Shown piece by piece: positions 20,010 through 27,926 of a stretch of DNA of 64,000 bases (position 1 is its first letter; every line of letters begins with the position of its first letter). The notes beneath the pieces are model-generated. The model did no database searches, was not told the DNA's origin, and saw only the letters and a program-made list of their open reading frames with translations. The stretch spans positions 558,001 to 622,000 of the forward strand of contig NZ_CP060496.1 in NCBI RefSeq assembly GCF_014400405.1, given 5' to 3'. The translations under genes were made by a program, and so were the position numbers. This DNA is from Brachybacterium sp. Z12. Its GTDB lineage: Bacteria > Actinomycetota > Actinomycetes > Actinomycetales > Dermabacteraceae.

Positions 20010-22466
20010 CGGTAGCTCCAGCCGCTCGCGACCACGGAGAAGCGCGAGTGGGCGTCGGGGTCGTCCACACGAAGTGTGGGGTAGTCGGGCTCCTCGAACA
20101 GGGCCAGGCGCACCTGCTCGATCTCGTCATGGAAGGCGTCGAGACCTGCGCGGACGAACCCGGCGTGAAAGGTTCCTTGGCGGGGGTCGCCGATCGTCTC
20201 GGCGCTCAGCGCTCCGAGCATGCCGGCCGCGGAGCGGATCAGCACCCGGCCGGGGACGAAGGCGATCGTGACGTCCTGTTCGGGGGAACGTCGGCCAGCA
20301 GCGGGACGAGCTCGCTCACGGGCACCATCGCCCGCACCAGGCTCTGGCCCTCGATGAGACGGAACGGCGAGTCCTCTCTCGGTGCACGCAGGAGCCGCAG
20401 GCGGTGACGGTCCGTCCCCGCGCTGAGGGCGAGCGTCGCCGTCCAGTCCTCGTGGGCGCCGAGCGTCAGCTGCAGCTGCCCGGAGGCGGAGTGGAGGCCC
20501 TCGAGCTGGTCGGTGCTGGTCAGCGCATGCAGCTCGGGGCCCTCACCGCTCGGCGTCCATTCCATGGCGCGGGAGATGGCGATCCCGTCGATCTTCCCGT
20601 TGACCAAGAAGTACTGCGTGCCCTCTCGGATGCCGACGGAGAGGTGGAAAGGGAGGGCAGGAGGTTGCGGGCCCTCGTCAGGGTTGCCGAGCCGGTGCAC
20701 GGCACCGAGCGCACCGCTGACCTCGCGCATCGCCGTGAGCAGGCAGCCGCCGTCGACGGTCCCGAGGGTGAGGAGGTCATCGGCGGGGAGGTCGATGTCC
20801 TTGACGGTGATGTCGCTCCATCCGCTGCGCGAGTGCAGGCTGTGGCTCTCACCGTCGACGTCCAGGTACCAGTTGGGCTCACGCGCGACCGCACTCCCAG
20901 CAGAAGGTCCAGTCTGCACCGAACATCGCGCCGCACTCCTCGCAGGTGCGGGCCGGGGTGGCGGCGGCGGCCTTCGCGGGGGCCGCCTGCTGCACAGCGG
21001 CGACCTCCGAGGCGTCCTGTGCCACGGAGACGCCAGCACCTGCGGAATGGTCGGTGGAGGTCGCCGCGGACGTGGCTGCGGGGGCCCCGGCCGACGCTGC
21101 GGTGCTGCTGCTAGCACGGGCGGGGGAACCGGTGGCGGTGTCGGATGCCGGGCGCGGACGGCGCATCCCGGGCGCTTGCTTCCAGGCCTCGCCGAGACGC
21201 GGAGCGGAGCCGGACTCATCCTTCACCAGCCAGCGGAAGACGCGCACGATGTGCTCGCTATCGGGTGCGGCGGGATCGAACGGCGGTTCGGCGGTGAGCT
21301 CGTTGATCGTGCGGTCGAGGTTCTCCGCCGAGATCCCGCCCGGCCAGAGGACGTCGGGAGCGATGGTCCCGATCCCCGTTGTCGGTCGGCATGAAGACGA
21401 CGCGGGCTCTCACCTCGTGGCCGACGCCGAGCGCACGGAACTTCTTCTGGACGCGGTCGGCGGCGAGCTCCATGTTCCTGCTCATAGAGCGGGCCTTGCC
21501 GATGTACCCGCCGGTGGGGTTGTCGATGAGGCGCAGGGCGTCGTCCTCCATGATCCAGGTGACGTCCCCCTGTGTGTAATTCTTCATGTCCAGCAGGTAG
21601 ATGGACCGGCCGGTGACGACGACACAGTCGATGTCGGAGCTGTAGGTGGTGCTTGCGCCGACAGTCTCGTCAGGCATGTGCACGGACCAGAAGGTCGCGA
21701 AGCGGTCGAGCTGTCCGGCGTGCTGGAGGGCGCGGGCGAAGTTCAGCTCGCCGTCCTGACCTTTGGCGATCTTGTCGGCGCCGAAGCCGGAGCCGCTGAG
21801 GCCGGCGCCCGGGGAGCCGTAGAGGTTCGCCAGTGCGGGGAGCTCGACCGCCGTGAGCGCTGAGGGCTCCAACCCGGTGAAGCGTCCCTGGGCGCTGGGC
21901 TGCAGCTGGCTGTTGACCTCCCGCTGCATCCGGCGGTCGTACTCGATCTCCTGCAGACGGGCCTTCTCGATGGCCTCCTGCTCGGCCCGGTGGGCGTTAT
22001 GGCGGCGGAGCTCCTCCCTGTGGACGCGGACCCTCTCCGCATCCTTCCTCGCAGCGCCGGGGACGAGCTTGCGCAGGATGAATCGAGCTGTCACCCCGAC
22101 TGCCATGACCAACGGCCACAGCGCATGCATCATCCACCAAGGGACATAGAGGAACCATTGCTCGACGCCTCCGGAGCTGAGCAGGAGCGAACCTGCGATC
22201 CAGAGAACAGCCAGGATGGCGCCGAAACCGACGACTCTCCCCATCTGCGACGCATGCGTCGCACCCTTCCCGACCATCTTCCACGTCAGCATCACGAAGG
22301 TCAGTGCCGGGATGATGCAGATCAGCCACACCGGCGGCATATCGCCCTTCGGTGCCACCCACAGGACGGCGATCAGCAGCGTGTAGAGGAACAGCCCCGT
22401 CCCGATATAGGCACGGAACTTCGTCAGCGTGATCGCCCGGTCGGCTGCCGGCTGGATGCTGGTCAT
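20006..22466 (-). CDS. membrane NERD-nuclease / zinc-ribbon / sliding-clamp-like protein, three frameshifts
   Basis: About 820 aa when three indels are restored (near 21376, 20890 and 20287). Order of parts: four hydrophobic helices in residues ~19-130 (LFLYTLLIAVLWVA, FGAILAVLWIAGSLLL, WWMMHALWPLVMAVGV); a charged helical stretch; a NERD domain at ~240-345 with GQDGELNFARAL and the nuclease-like D...DxK core (SSDIDCVVV, YLLDMKNYTQGD); a low-complexity Ala/Ser/Thr linker; a zinc ribbon CEECGAMFGADWTFCWECG; and ~290 C-terminal residues. That C-terminus resembles beta-clamp segments: LSAGTDRHRLRLL (compare ATDGHRL), AMVPVSELVPLLAD, and FHAGFVRAGLDAF with EQVRLALFE. The clamp relation is my inference. 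The gene is coupled to the tandem AAA+ gene. Confidence 0.72.
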
Positions 22467-22736
22467 CGTTCGTTCTTCCCCTCATCGTGCGCTGGGACGA
22501 CCTACGTGACCGTCCAGACCCCTGAGCGTGCTTCTGACGCCGCTGTGGCCACCATGATGCCGTTTCGATGGGACGGATGGATACCGAATCTGCCACCTGG
22601 GTTCTTCGACCTGCCGCGACTGGGGTGGAGCTGCGGGTCTCGGGAGCGTCGACCCGCACCGACGCCAGCGCGTCGCAGGGCGTGAGAGGAGCTCGGTGCA
22701 GGACACCAAGGATGCACTTGCTGCTGCCCGCACGGG

Positions 22737-22985
22737 TCAGCGGGCGGCAATGCCCTCCAACTCGCGCACCCAGCTCTGGACGCGCTCGGGCTCGGCCCAG
22801 CTGATCTCGAGCGAGTTGCGGGCCAGCAGCACCACCTCGTCGCGGGTGAGCTGCTGCGCGGTCGCGAGCGCTTCGATGTTGTCGCCCACGTAGCCACCGA
22901 AGTAGGAGGGGTCGTCCGAGGCGATCGAGACCTTCAGCCCCTGGCGCAGCAGCGTGGTGATCTCCTCGTGCGGAGGATCGATCCG
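22737..22985 (-). pseudogene. add: adenosine deaminase, C-terminal remnant
   Basis: Only about 80 C-terminal codons remain, read as PPHEEITTLLRQGLKVSIASDDP, then SYFGGYVGDN and LTRDEVVLLARNSLEISW, ending GIAAR. The SxASDDP block with its zinc-binding Asp pair and the NSLE segment are hallmarks of the adenosine/adenine deaminase family. Upstream of about 22985 the homology stops in this frame and the rest of the enzyme is absent. No promoter or start was found, so it is a deletion remnant. Confidence 0.75.
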
Positions 22986-23104
22986 AAGGAGATCCGCGCG
23001 TCCGGGGTGCGGGGGTGAGTCGAATGCTGACGGCCAGTGGTGGCGCTGCTGCCGCTCGTGGGACGCTGGGCAAGCTCAAGGCTTCTCGACCGATCGGAGC
23101 ACAG

Positions 23105-23314
23105 ATGTCTTCCCACGCAGGCAACGTCGTCCGCGGCATTTTCGGGGCGGTGGTCTCGATCGCGATCATCGCCTTCGGGATCGCGTGGGCGACCACCGGC
23201 GTCTCCCTCGGGCAGAGCGTGCTCCTCGGTCTGATCGTGGCGGTGGCGGGAGTGCTCCGTCTTGCTGACGCCGCCCGCCAGGTCTTCCGGACGGTGGACG
23301 GCGAGGACGGGTGA
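23105..23314 (+). CDS. small two-helix membrane protein, unknown
   Basis: 69 aa beginning MSSHAGNVVRGIFGAVVS. Two hydrophobic helices (IFGAVVSIAIIAFGIAWATTGV and VLLGLIVAVAGVLRLA) are joined by a short loop, with a charged C-tail (RQVFRTVDGEDG). ATG 23105 gives the compact form; the longer frame upstream has no coding character. Function unknown. Confidence 0.6.
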   Translation: MSSHAGNVVRGIFGAVVSIAIIAFGIAWATTGVSLGQSVLLGLIVAVAGVLRLADAARQVFRTVDGEDG

Positions 23315-23353
23315 ACGCCGGCAGTGCCAGCCCGGCACTGCCCCGCATGCCGC

Positions 23354-24118
23354 TCACCGTCCCAGGGCCGCGAGCCTCGCCATGAGGCCATCGGGTGCCA
23401 GCCGCGCCGCGGTGTAGATCGCCTTGTAGCGCCGGCTCGGCACGGACACGGCCTTCGCTCGTGCCACGTCCCGCAGCGACTCGGACACGACTCGGGGTGC
23501 CTCGAGCCACAGCCAGTCCGGGATGCCCTCCTCGCCCTTCGCGAGGCCCAGCCGGGCATGGAAGTCGGTGTGGGTGTAGCCGGGGCACACCGCCGTGACG
23601 GTGACACCGCGGGAGCGGTACTGGCTGCTGGCCCAGCGGGAGAACATCACCTGCCAGGACTTCACCGCCGCGTAGGTGGAGCGGGGCATGACGGCGGAGG
23701 CCGAGGAGATGTTGAGGATCGTGCCGGAGCGTCGCGCCAGCATTCCCGGCAGCGCGGCATGCATGAGCCGCATCGGCACTTCGACGTGGAGCCGGAGGTG
23801 GCGGGCCTCGTCCTCGATGTCGTTCCGTTCGAACGCGAGCGGCAGGCCGAACCCGGCGCTGTTGATCAGCGTCTCGACAGGTCGCGCTTCGTCCGTGAGC
23901 CGCTCGACCACAGCCGCGATGCCGTCGGGGGAGGAGAGGTCTGCGCTGAGCACTTCGACCTCCGCCGCGCCGGCCCGGGTGAGCTCGGCGGCGAGCTCCT
24001 CGAGCCGGGCCGCGTCGCGGGCGACTAGCACGAGGTGGTCGCCGCGGCGGGCGAGCTGGTGGGCGTACTCGGTGCCGAGCCCGGAGCTGGCGCCTGTGAT
24101 CAGGGACGTCGATGTCAT
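23354..24118 (-). CDS. short-chain dehydrogenase/reductase (DltE/YqjQ-like)
   Basis: 254 aa, classical SDR. It has the cofactor motif TGASSGLG at residue ~8, NSAGFG in place of NNAG, Ser in LNISSASAVMP, and the catalytic YAAVKSW (YxxxK). The CPGYTHTDFHARLG segment after the active site is usual for acyl/lipid-type SDRs. Substrate unknown. ATG 24118 is the start (MTSTSLITGAS). Single gene. Confidence 0.88.
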   Translation of the reverse strand: MTSTSLITGASSGLGTEYAHQLARRGDHLVLVARDAARLEELAAELTRAGAAEVEVLSADLSSPDGIAAVVERLTDEARPVETLINSAGFGLPLAFERNDIEDEARHLRLHVEVPMRLMHAALPGMLARRSGTILNISSASAVMPRSTYAAVKSWQVMFSRWASSQYRSRGVTVTAVCPGYTHTDFHARLGLAKGEEGIPDWLWLEAPRVVSESLRDVARAKAVSVPSRRYKAIYTAARLAPDGLMARLAALGR

Positions 24119-24261
24119 GGGCAGAGCTTAGGGGAGCGTTATGACCGCGCAGGCCGCCCTGACGAGCCACGCTGCAGCTGAGGTTCACCCGGCCGCGGTG
24201 GCTCGGCGCACGTGACCAACGCCCCGCCCGTCGGCCGCGCGTGGAGCCATAGACTCGATCG

Positions 24262-25800
24262 GTGCCCGGACTCCCTGATTCCCCTGATTCCTCGACGCCC
24301 TATAGCGGCGGTGAGCCCGACGAGCTGACCGCTGAGGACATCGCCACCGCGCTGCGCGTGCTGCGCGCGGCCCCGGCGCTCGCCGACGAGGACGCGAATC
24401 TGATCGCCCTGAAGCGCGCTTCCCGGAACTTCGAGAAGAAGCTCGCGAAGGCCCGCCGCGGGGAGAAGACCTGGGCCCAGCGCAAGGCGGACCGCGCCGT
24501 GATCGCCGCGACCGCCACCGGTTCCCCCATGCGCATCGACGACGAGACCAAGGGGATCCCGCTGGTCTCCACCGCGCAGGGCGCGTTCGCGGGAGAGCTG
24601 AACAAGGCCCGCGGCTGCTACATCTGCAAGTCCGACTACACCCTGGTCGATGCCTTCTACCACTGGCTGTGCCCGGACTGCGCAGCGATGTCGCACGCCA
24701 AGCGCCACCAGCGCACCGACCTCACCGGCAAGCGGGCCCTGCTCACCGGAGGCCGGTCCAAGATCGGGATGTACATCGCGCTGAGGCTGCTGCGCGACGG
24801 CGCGCACACCACCATCACCACCCGCTTCCCGAAGGACGCGGTGCGGCGCTTCGCGCAGATGGAGGACGCGGCTGACTGGATCGACCGGTTGAAGATCGTG
24901 GGGATCGACCTGCGTGACCCCACCCAGGTGATCGCCCTCGCCGACGAGGTCGCCGCCGCCGGTCCGCTGGACATCCTCATCAACAACGCTGCGCAGACGG
25001 TGCGCCGCTCGCCGAGCGCCTACTCGGCCTTGATCGAGCAGGAGAGCGCGCCGCTGCCCAGCGACCTCGCGCTGCCGGAGATGACAGCTTTCGACCGCAT
25101 CTCCCAGGCGCATCCCGCCGCGATCGCCGGTGTGCTGCAGAACGAGTCGGTCCCGCAGCACGACGGGGAATCGCTCGAGCATGCCCGGGCCGCGCAGACC
25201 GCCGCGTCGATGACGGCGCTCGCGCTGCGGGCCGGTAAAGCCAGCCTCCAGGAGCACCTCGCGGGCACCGCGGTCGACGCGGGCGGCCTGCTCCCGGATC
25301 TGCAGACCAACAACTCCTGGACGCAGACGGTGGACCAGGTCGATGCGCTCGAGATGCTCGAGGTGCAGCTGTGCAACGAGACCGCTCCCTTCCTGCTGAT
25401 CAGCAGGCTGCGCGCCTCGATGCGCGCCGCCGTGCAGGCCGGGGCGCGCCGCGCCTACATCGTGAACGTCTCGGCGATGGAGGGCCAGTTCTCCCGCCGC
25501 TACAAGGGTGCTGGTCACCCGCATACGAACATGGCCAAGGCCGCGCTGAACATGCTCACCCGAACCAGCGCGGGCGAAGCGTTCGAGACGGACCGGATCC
25601 TGATGACGGCTGTGGATACCGGCTGGATCACCGACGAACGCCCCCACCAGGACAAGCTGCGCATCGCCGCCGAAGGCTGGCACGCTCCGCTCGATCTCGT
25701 GGACGGCGCAGCCCGCGTCTACGACCCGATCGTGCGCGGCGAGGCCGGTGAGGACATGTACGGCTGCTTCGTGAAGGACTACAAGCCCAGCCCCTGGTGA
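24262..25800 (+). CDS. SDR-family oxidoreductase with N-terminal zinc-finger extension
   Basis: 512 aa, GTG start. The first ~150 residues are an unusual extension: a basic helix (KRASRNFEKKLAKARRGEK) and a four-cysteine knuckle, CYICKSDYTLVDAFYHWLCPDC split as CYICK...CPDC. The SDR core follows from residue ~155 with GKRALLTGGRSKIGMYIAL, ILINNAAQTVRRSP, NVSAMEGQFSRR and a YKG...NMAKAALNMLTR active site. It is twice the normal SDR length. Similar long SDRs with CxxC fingers are known as conserved proteins of unknown function. Substrate unknown. Confidence 0.78.
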   Translation: MPGLPDSPDSSTPYSGGEPDELTAEDIATALRVLRAAPALADEDANLIALKRASRNFEKKLAKARRGEKTWAQRKADRAVIAATATGSPMRIDDETKGIPLVSTAQGAFAGELNKARGCYICKSDYTLVDAFYHWLCPDCAAMSHAKRHQRTDLTGKRALLTGGRSKIGMYIALRLLRDGAHTTITTRFPKDAVRRFAQMEDAADWIDRLKIVGIDLRDPTQVIALADEVAAAGPLDILINNAAQTVRRSPSAYSALIEQESAPLPSDLALPEMTAFDRISQAHPAAIAGVLQNESVPQHDGESLEHARAAQTAASMTALALRAGKASLQEHLAGTAVDAGGLLPDLQTNNSWTQTVDQVDALEMLEVQLCNETAPFLLISRLRASMRAAVQAGARRAYIVNVSAMEGQFSRRYKGAGHPHTNMAKAALNMLTRTSAGEAFETDRILMTAVDTGWITDERPHQDKLRIAAEGWHAPLDLVDGAARVYDPIVRGEAGEDMYGCFVKDYKPSPW

Positions 25801-25899
25801 GAGGGCGTCCCTGCCCGCCTCGTCTGACAAGCCAGAGGGGAGTGCGGTAGGGCGGCTCAGATGCGTGAGGCCGAGACGTCAGGGAAGCAGCGCGGATGC

Positions 25900-26331
25900 T
25901 CAGCTCGTGGCGAAGGTGTACTCGGCGGAGAAGTCCTCGATGGGCTCCTCAGCAGTGGTCTGCAGCACCGCGTAGGTCTCGTTGCTGTTGCCCTGCCGCT
26001 CCAGCAGAGGCAGAGCGAGGTCCTCGACCACCACGGGCTCACCGGGGCGGAGCTCGTACTCCATGCCCTGGTCGTCCGCACCGTAAAGGGTCAGGGTGCC
26101 GCTGCCGGACTCGATGGTGAAGGTGCCGCTGATGACGATCGCGGTGTGCCCGCCCCCGCCCTCGAGATCGGTGGACCACTGCCCGTCCGATGCACCGACC
26201 GACGCGGTGCAGGTCGACTCGTAGTCCGAGCCGCTGCACTTCTCGCTGACGAACTTGTTGCACCCGCCCAGCAGCAGTGTCGAGGCGAGCAGGACGCAGG
26301 CGATACCGGCGCGCTTCCGATGTCGATCCAT
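25900..26331 (-). CDS. small lipoprotein, unknown function
   Basis: 143 aa. The signal peptide MDRHRKRAGIACVLLASTLL ends in the lipobox LLGGC, so the mature protein is anchored outside the membrane. The rest is a beta-rich domain (TAIVISGTFTIESGSGTLTLYG, VVVEDLALPLLE). Cysteines at KCSG and STCTAS may form a disulfide. I recognise no family. An earlier in-frame ATG (26349) is possible but lies further from a plausible signal start. Confidence 0.65.
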   Translation of the reverse strand: MDRHRKRAGIACVLLASTLLLGGCNKFVSEKCSGSDYESTCTASVGASDGQWSTDLEGGGGHTAIVISGTFTIESGSGTLTLYGADDQGMEYELRPGEPVVVEDLALPLLERQGNSNETYAVLQTTAEEPIEDFSAEYTFATS

Positions 26332-26454
26332 GCCCGCGATGCTACGCATAGGCTCGTTCAGCTGGCACTGGCTTCCTCTCCTCCACAGCTCGTAGTTGTC
26401 CACTGCAGACTTTTAGGCGTGGCTCGTGCTCGCGCAGTCCTCCAGGCTCCAGAC

Positions 26455-27420
26455 ATGACGCCTGATGACACTGACTTCACTGATTCCGATGTGTTCGCGA
26501 CTGTTCGCGATAGTGCGCTGTGGTTCCTCGGCGAGGCTCCAGTCCCGGGCCGCGAGCCACAGGATGCCGAGGAACGCGCAGGCATGCTTGCCGAATTCGA
26601 ACAGCTGCCCTTCCTCCTCACTGTCCGTCACCTGCTCGACTTCGTAGGAGAGGGGCGGCGCATCACTAAGCAGGGGGAGCTCTTCGCAGTGGATCGTCGA
26701 GAGCTTGAGGAGCTCCTCGATGAGGTCGACACGCGCTGGTCCTGGCACCTTCATGGCTCCGGCCAGATCCTCCACCTCGCCTGGAGGACCCTGCTGAGCA
26801 GACGGGTGCTCTTCAGAGAAGAGGGCCAGGTGCGGCCAGTCCTGAAGAGGCTGGAAGACCAGTGGGATTCGTCGGATCCGGAGCAGCAGCTGAAATGGAT
26901 GCAGAGCCAGGTGGAGACCGCCTTGGAAGCGGCACTGACCAGCCATGAATTCACACCATGGAGTGTGGGGTTTGATGATCACCTGATGGATGCACTGTTG
27001 ATCGCCAGCGGGCCTGACGGGCTGCTGCTGCCCACCCTCCCTCCCGACGGCGATCTGGTGCACTGCCGTGAGGTCGTACAGTTCATGTCCCAGATGTTGC
27101 GCCACCCTTGGATCCGCCAGGTCCCGCTCGACCACGTCACCGGACACCCCTCTGAGCATGGCCTCCGTGCCCTCTCGCACACCCTGTACGTGATGGGGCG
27201 GCTCAACGACTGTGGTCTGCTCACCTCTGCGCCTGAACGGTCAGATCCGGACAGTGCGTGGGAAGGCGACGGTCAGGTTGTGTTGGATTACGGCCCCTCT
27301 GTGCGGGACCGTCGCTACTCGCCGATGGCCCTCTACCGCGCTCCCGTGGCGATGCGTGGCGTGATCGCACGGGTGCGGGCTCGGCGCTCCGACCCCTCGC
27401 ACCTCACGGCGTGGGCCTAG
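26455..27420 (+). CDS. hypothetical protein, 321 aa
   Basis: Starts MTPDDTDFTDSDVFATVRDSALWFLGEAP. It is rich in Leu, Asp, His and Trp, apparently all alpha-helical, and soluble, with segments such as LPFLLTVRHLLDFVGEGRRIT and ELLDEVDTRWSWHL. Base composition is a little less GC-rich than its neighbours, which may indicate transfer. It ends VIARVRARRSDPSHLTAWA. No known domain or motif is recognised. It lies between a lipoprotein and a phage-type helicase. Confidence 0.65.
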   Translation: MTPDDTDFTDSDVFATVRDSALWFLGEAPVPGREPQDAEERAGMLAEFEQLPFLLTVRHLLDFVGEGRRITKQGELFAVDRRELEELLDEVDTRWSWHLHGSGQILHLAWRTLLSRRVLFREEGQVRPVLKRLEDQWDSSDPEQQLKWMQSQVETALEAALTSHEFTPWSVGFDDHLMDALLIASGPDGLLLPTLPPDGDLVHCREVVQFMSQMLRHPWIRQVPLDHVTGHPSEHGLRALSHTLYVMGRLNDCGLLTSAPERSDPDSAWEGDGQVVLDYGPSVRDRRYSPMALYRAPVAMRGVIARVRARRSDPSHLTAWA

Positions 27421-27453
27421 AGCCGAAGCAGTCTCACGCTCCGCATCCTTGTG

Positions 27454-27810
27454 ATGCTCTTCAACTCGGGGGCGAGCGCCTGCGGTCCGGAGGCGCGGCT
27501 CGAGTCGATGCCCCGCTCCCAGGCAGGTCTGGACGAGGTACGCAACTTCACCGAGCGTGAGGTCGACGGCGTGGAGAGAGGTATCGGCACGGCGGTGCGC
27601 GTGCGCTTCTCCGAGGTGCCACCCATGGCCTGGTATCCCGCGTCCGTGGCCGCCGGCATAGGGTTACCCGTTATGTGGCGCTGCTCCAGGCAGCGCCGGT
27701 CCGCCGCGGGGGAACGGAGCAACGATGGGACGACGCCGAGACCGACAACGAGCACGAGTCTCCAGAGGCGACCGGGCCTCGCTCTTCCTGGAGATGCTCG
27801 ACGTGATTGC
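27454..27810 (+). CDS. possible small protein, frame disrupted
   Basis: A frame starting MLFNSGASACGPEARLESM and continuing EVRNFTEREVDGVERGIGTAVRV to about 27660 appears to rejoin, after a one-base shift, the frame VTRYVALLQAAPVRRGGTEQ ending near 27810. It would give about 118 aa. No family is recognised and the call rests only on codon character. Confidence 0.3.
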
Positions 27811-27868
27811 AGGCCTGGGACAGCTCCTGGTGCGCCTCCCGGTGATGCTTCTACGCTTCTTCGGCTGA
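27725..27868 (+). CDS. possible 47-aa protein
   Basis: ATG 27725 has GGAG upstream and opens MGRRRDRQRARVSRGDRASL, then a hydrophobic tail FLEMLDVIAGLGQLLVRLPVM ending LLRFFG. A basic head with an amphipathic or membrane tail is plausible for a small membrane protein. It overlaps the preceding doubtful frame, so at most one of them is real. Confidence 0.3.
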   Translation: MGRRRDRQRARVSRGDRASLFLEMLDVIAGLGQLLVRLPVMLLRFFG

Positions 27869-27926
27869 GCACGCAGGGCGCCCAGGACAGTGCGCACGCG
27901 CCCGAACATTACGGCTGACCCGCCCC

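Noticed and set aside
16321-22466. ADP-ribosylglycohydrolase as a third member of the NERD/AAA+ system
   Set aside because: It is convergent with that operon and is translationally coupled to the fucosidase instead.
22633-22657. hairpin GCGGGTC...GACCCGC as a terminator
   Set aside because: Only 7 bp, no T run, and such stems are frequent by chance in this base composition.
27417-27872. 151-codon minus-strand ORF between the unknown gene and the helicase
   Set aside because: Composition is that of a shadow; the plus-strand frames are more plausible, though weak.
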